Assembly: GCA_937127205.1 (NCBI GenBank)
Contig: CAKZLS010000503.1
Coordinates: 1-7,882, forward strand
Direction of reading: 5' to 3'
Length of the DNA stretch: 7,882 nucleotides
Source of the DNA: an uncultured Rhodospirillales bacterium
GTDB lineage: Bacteria; Pseudomonadota; Alphaproteobacteria; Rhodospirillales; Defluviicoccaceae
Of this stretch, positions 6,321-7,882 are shown piece after piece. Numbering within the stretch: the first letter of the stretch is position 1; the number at the start of each line of letters is the position of its first letter. The position numbers and the translations under genes were made by a program. The notes beneath the pieces were generated by a model, which saw only the letters and a list, made by a program, of their open reading frames with translations, was not told where the DNA came from and did no database searches.

Positions 6321-7625
6321 ATGTCCACGTACTTCACGCTGGAAGCCTTGCCCGCGCGCAAGGGGGATTGTCTGCTGCTGCATTACGGGAGCAAGTCCGA
6401 CCCTCGATTGGCGGTTATCGATGGCGGACCGTCCAAGGTGTACCGCCCACACCTCAAACCGCGGCTGGAAGAAATTCGAAAGGCTCGCGGCTTGACGGAT
6501 CAGCGGCCGCTGCCTCTCGATATGGTGATGGTCAGCCATATCGACGACGATCACATCCGCGGCATACTCGAGATGACAGGCGAGCTGACCAAGGCAAAGC
6601 AGGAGCAGAAACCCCGGGCCTGGGACATACAGCTTCTGTGGCACAACAGCTTCGATAGCATCATCGGCAATACGCCGGAGCAACTCGAAGCGGCCGTCGG
6701 GTCGCAGTTCGGGACCGCGAGTCTCTCGGGAAGCGTTCCCGCTGATGCAGACCCGGCGGTCCCTAATTCGAACCGGCGAAAACGCATTGTCGGCTATGAC
6801 GCGGCCAAGGTGCTCGCCAGCGTTGGTCAAGGTCACAAGCTGCGCGCAGATGCGCGGAAGCTCGACCTCACACTCGGACGCTCCACCTTGAACGCACCAT
6901 TCGGAGAGTTGGTGATTGCGGATGGGCAGCAAGGGTCGCAAGTCGCGCTCGGCGGCGACCTAGACTTCACAGTCGTTGGGCCCATGAAAACGGAACTAGA
7001 GAAGTTACAAAAGAAGTACGACAAGGAGCTCAAGAAGCGCGGGCTCGATCGGTCTTCGGGAGCCGCCGCCCTTGCCGCTTTCTCGGACCCATCCGTGGCA
7101 AATCTGTCAAGCATCGTGGTCCTCGCCCGCTCCGGTTCCAAGTCGATGCTGCTAACCGGCGACGCGCGGGGTGACAAGGTCTTGAAAGGCCTGAAAAATG
7201 CCGGCCTAATCGAGAGCAGGGGGAGAATGAACGTGGACATTCTCAAGCTCCCGCATCACGGCAGCGAAAACAACGTGACTGCAGGGTTCTTCAAGCGCAT
7301 CCATGCACAGCATTACATCGGGTGCGGCAATGGTAAGCATGGCAATCCCGAGCGCGAAGCCTTCGAAATGCTCTTCAAGGCGAGAGGAAAATCGGCGTTC
7401 GATATCCATCTCACCTATCCGGTCGCGGAGATCGACAAGGAGCGCAAGAAGGAAGCAAACAAGGCTCATCAGCGCGGCCGCAGGGAGCGTGCCTGGGACA
7501 AAGATCGCGATGGGTTGAAGAGCTTGTTCGAGCAAAAGAAAGCATCGGGTGCAAAGTTCAGATTACACGAACCCGACGACCGTGGACGCATAGCCATCGA
7601 CCTTCGGACACCCGTCGAATTCTAA
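6321..7625 (+). CDS. ComEC-like metallo-beta-lactamase-fold hydrolase
   Basis: This 434-residue soluble protein carries MBL-fold landmarks in order: KGDCLLLHYG (14-23), VIDGG with Asp34, the metal motif SHIDDDHIRG (His73, Asp75, Asp77, His78), LTGDA with Asp281, LPHHGSENN with His312/His313, and GNGKHGNPE with His340. The order and the GDCLLL, LTGDA and PHHGS motifs match the MBL domain found at the C-terminus of ComEC competence proteins, but no membrane segments are present. The usual HxHxDH is HxDxDH here, so one metal ligand His is replaced by Asp. An insert of roughly 150 residues separates the HxDxDH motif from the LTGDA strand, and the last 65 residues are strongly basic (KERKKE, RGRRER). 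The fold hydrolyses phosphodiesters or other esters using two metal ions; nucleic acid or a nucleotide signal are plausible substrates but unproven. As the last gene of the operon it could be a second effector or the module that resets or limits the system. Confidence 0.9.
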   Translation: MSTYFTLEALPARKGDCLLLHYGSKSDPRLAVIDGGPSKVYRPHLKPRLEEIRKARGLTDQRPLPLDMVMVSHIDDDHIRGILEMTGELTKAKQEQKPRAWDIQLLWHNSFDSIIGNTPEQLEAAVGSQFGTASLSGSVPADADPAVPNSNRRKRIVGYDAAKVLASVGQGHKLRADARKLDLTLGRSTLNAPFGELVIADGQQGSQVALGGDLDFTVVGPMKTELEKLQKKYDKELKKRGLDRSSGAAALAAFSDPSVANLSSIVVLARSGSKSMLLTGDARGDKVLKGLKNAGLIESRGRMNVDILKLPHHGSENNVTAGFFKRIHAQHYIGCGNGKHGNPEREAFEMLFKARGKSAFDIHLTYPVAEIDKERKKEANKAHQRGRRERAWDKDRDGLKSLFEQKKASGAKFRLHEPDDRGRIAIDLRTPVEF

Positions 7626-7633
7626 AGCCGTAT

Positions 7634-7654
7634 ACGCTGCGCAGCGTCGATTTT
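7634..7654 (+). terminator. Possible weak terminator: 14-nt perfect palindrome then T-run
   Basis: ACGCTGCGCAGCGT at 7634-7647 is a perfect palindrome starting 9 nt after the MBL stop codon and followed by CGATTTT. A hairpin could form with a short loop taken from the palindrome centre, and the four Ts make a poor U-tract. It is rightly placed for an operon terminator, but it lies in the LysE remnant junction and may only be leftover sequence. Confidence 0.35.
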
Positions 7655-7880
7655 CAGCGCCACAACCAACCAACACTTGCCTGCATGTGGCGCGCCGATC
7701 CCGAAGAGCCCCGCCAGCCCACAGATGAGCGTGCCGGTGAAGATTCCGCCGACCCCGGCCCCCCAGCCGCCGCGACCGCCCCGTCGCCGTCTGCGCCGTC
7801 AACACGAAAATCGGCCCCGGCGTCACCGCCGCGATGGTCCAGATGAGAGCGATGTTGATGAGCGTGGTGAGAGTGTCCAT
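7651..7880 (-). pseudogene. LysE/RhtB-family exporter remnant (5' fragment, frameshifted)
   Basis: From ATG 7880 the minus strand reads MDTLTTLINIALIWTIAA with TPGPI (the usual TPGPN with its Asn changed), nearly identical to the start of the LysE gene at 2968. After the GRSRRLG stretch the frame is lost: compared with the other copy, 2 nt are missing between about 7747 and 7763, next to a C-rich run on the plus strand. The family sequence resumes in another frame (GGIFTGTLICGLAGLFGIG) and can be followed, with growing divergence, through a VVALK segment aligned to VSLK of the left copy at about 7651. That second frame meets a TAG at 7624-7622, overlapping the MBL stop codon. Only the first third of the gene is present. 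The remainder is absent and the cassette begins there, so this is a truncated relic and not an expressed exporter. Confidence 0.8.
7653..7880. repeat. Right copy of imperfect direct repeat flanking the cassette
   Basis: This is the partner of 2739-2968, in the same orientation, with the start codon displaced by 4912 nt and the inner anchor by 4914 nt. The divergence between the copies is too high for a fresh duplication made by insertion, so they are more likely two LysE lineages brought together by recombination. Confidence 0.8.
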
Positions 7881-7882
7881 GG

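Larger units (their letters stand above)
3238..7625 (+). other. Three-gene operon (patatin - S8 protease - MBL hydrolase), candidate defence cassette
   Basis: The three genes run in one direction with gaps of 7 and 16 bp and no internal promoter-like AT-rich gap, so they are most likely one transcript from the leader at 3061-3180. Sampled lines inside the protease gene fall to 45-47% GC (5041-5100 and 5401-5460), against 70% in line 1-60 of the left flank. The block is bordered by broken direct copies of LysE sequence. Together these features suggest a horizontally acquired functional unit. No transposase or integrase accompanies it. Confidence 0.6.

Noticed and set aside
5474..6361. A 295-codon minus-strand open frame, and similar long antisense frames at 4340-5389 and 3868-4470
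   Set aside because: They are antisense to the protease and patatin genes, which carry full catalytic motifs; the antisense translations show no recognisable domain.
2739..7880. The flanking direct repeats as an insertion-sequence target duplication or composite transposon
   Set aside because: The repeats are part of an exporter gene, differ by about 15-20%, have no terminal inverted repeats, and no transposase is encoded between them.

Overview
The window looks like chromosomal DNA from a high-GC proteobacterium, most likely an alphaproteobacterium. This rests only on base composition and gene style, and no marker gene is present to fix the taxon. It has two GC-rich minus-strand flanks (one counted 60-base line in the left gene is 70% GC). 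Between them lies a plus-strand, three-gene cassette of clearly lower GC (sampled lines 45-63%), preceded by a sharply AT-rich leader (33% GC at 3061-3120).

Left flank (1-2968, all minus strand). Positions 1-2065 hold the N-terminal part of a large protein with an acyl carrier domain followed by a fatty acyl-AMP ligase-like adenylation domain. It runs off the left edge just after the adenylation domain's C-terminal lysine motif. A 15-nt tandem repeat sits in its N-terminal linker. Positions 2066-2325 are non-coding, and I see only a weak inverted repeat there. Positions 2326-2968 are a LysE/RhtB-type exporter gene that is full length but broken by one frameshift.

Central cassette (3238-7625, plus strand). 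Three tightly spaced genes with gaps of 7 and 16 bp look like one operon: a patatin-like phospholipase, a cytoplasmic subtilisin-like (S8) serine protease with a large unrecognised N-terminal domain, and a soluble ComEC-like metallo-beta-lactamase-fold hydrolase with an HxDxDH metal motif. All expected catalytic residues are visible in all three. A membrane-lipid hydrolase, a regulatory-type protease and an MBL hydrolase, with low GC and a recombination-like boundary, resemble abortive-infection or conflict systems. I do not recall a named defence system with exactly this gene set. The defence role, and the idea that the protease controls the phospholipase, are inferences.

Right flank (7626-7882). 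Within about 30 bases of the third gene's stop codon begins a second, diverged and truncated copy of the 5' part of the same LysE/RhtB gene, in the same orientation as the first. The cassette is therefore bracketed by two direct, imperfect copies of LysE sequence, both broken. This suggests arrival or exchange by recombination at LysE-type homology rather than by a transposon. I found no transposase, integrase, tRNA, rRNA or CRISPR array.
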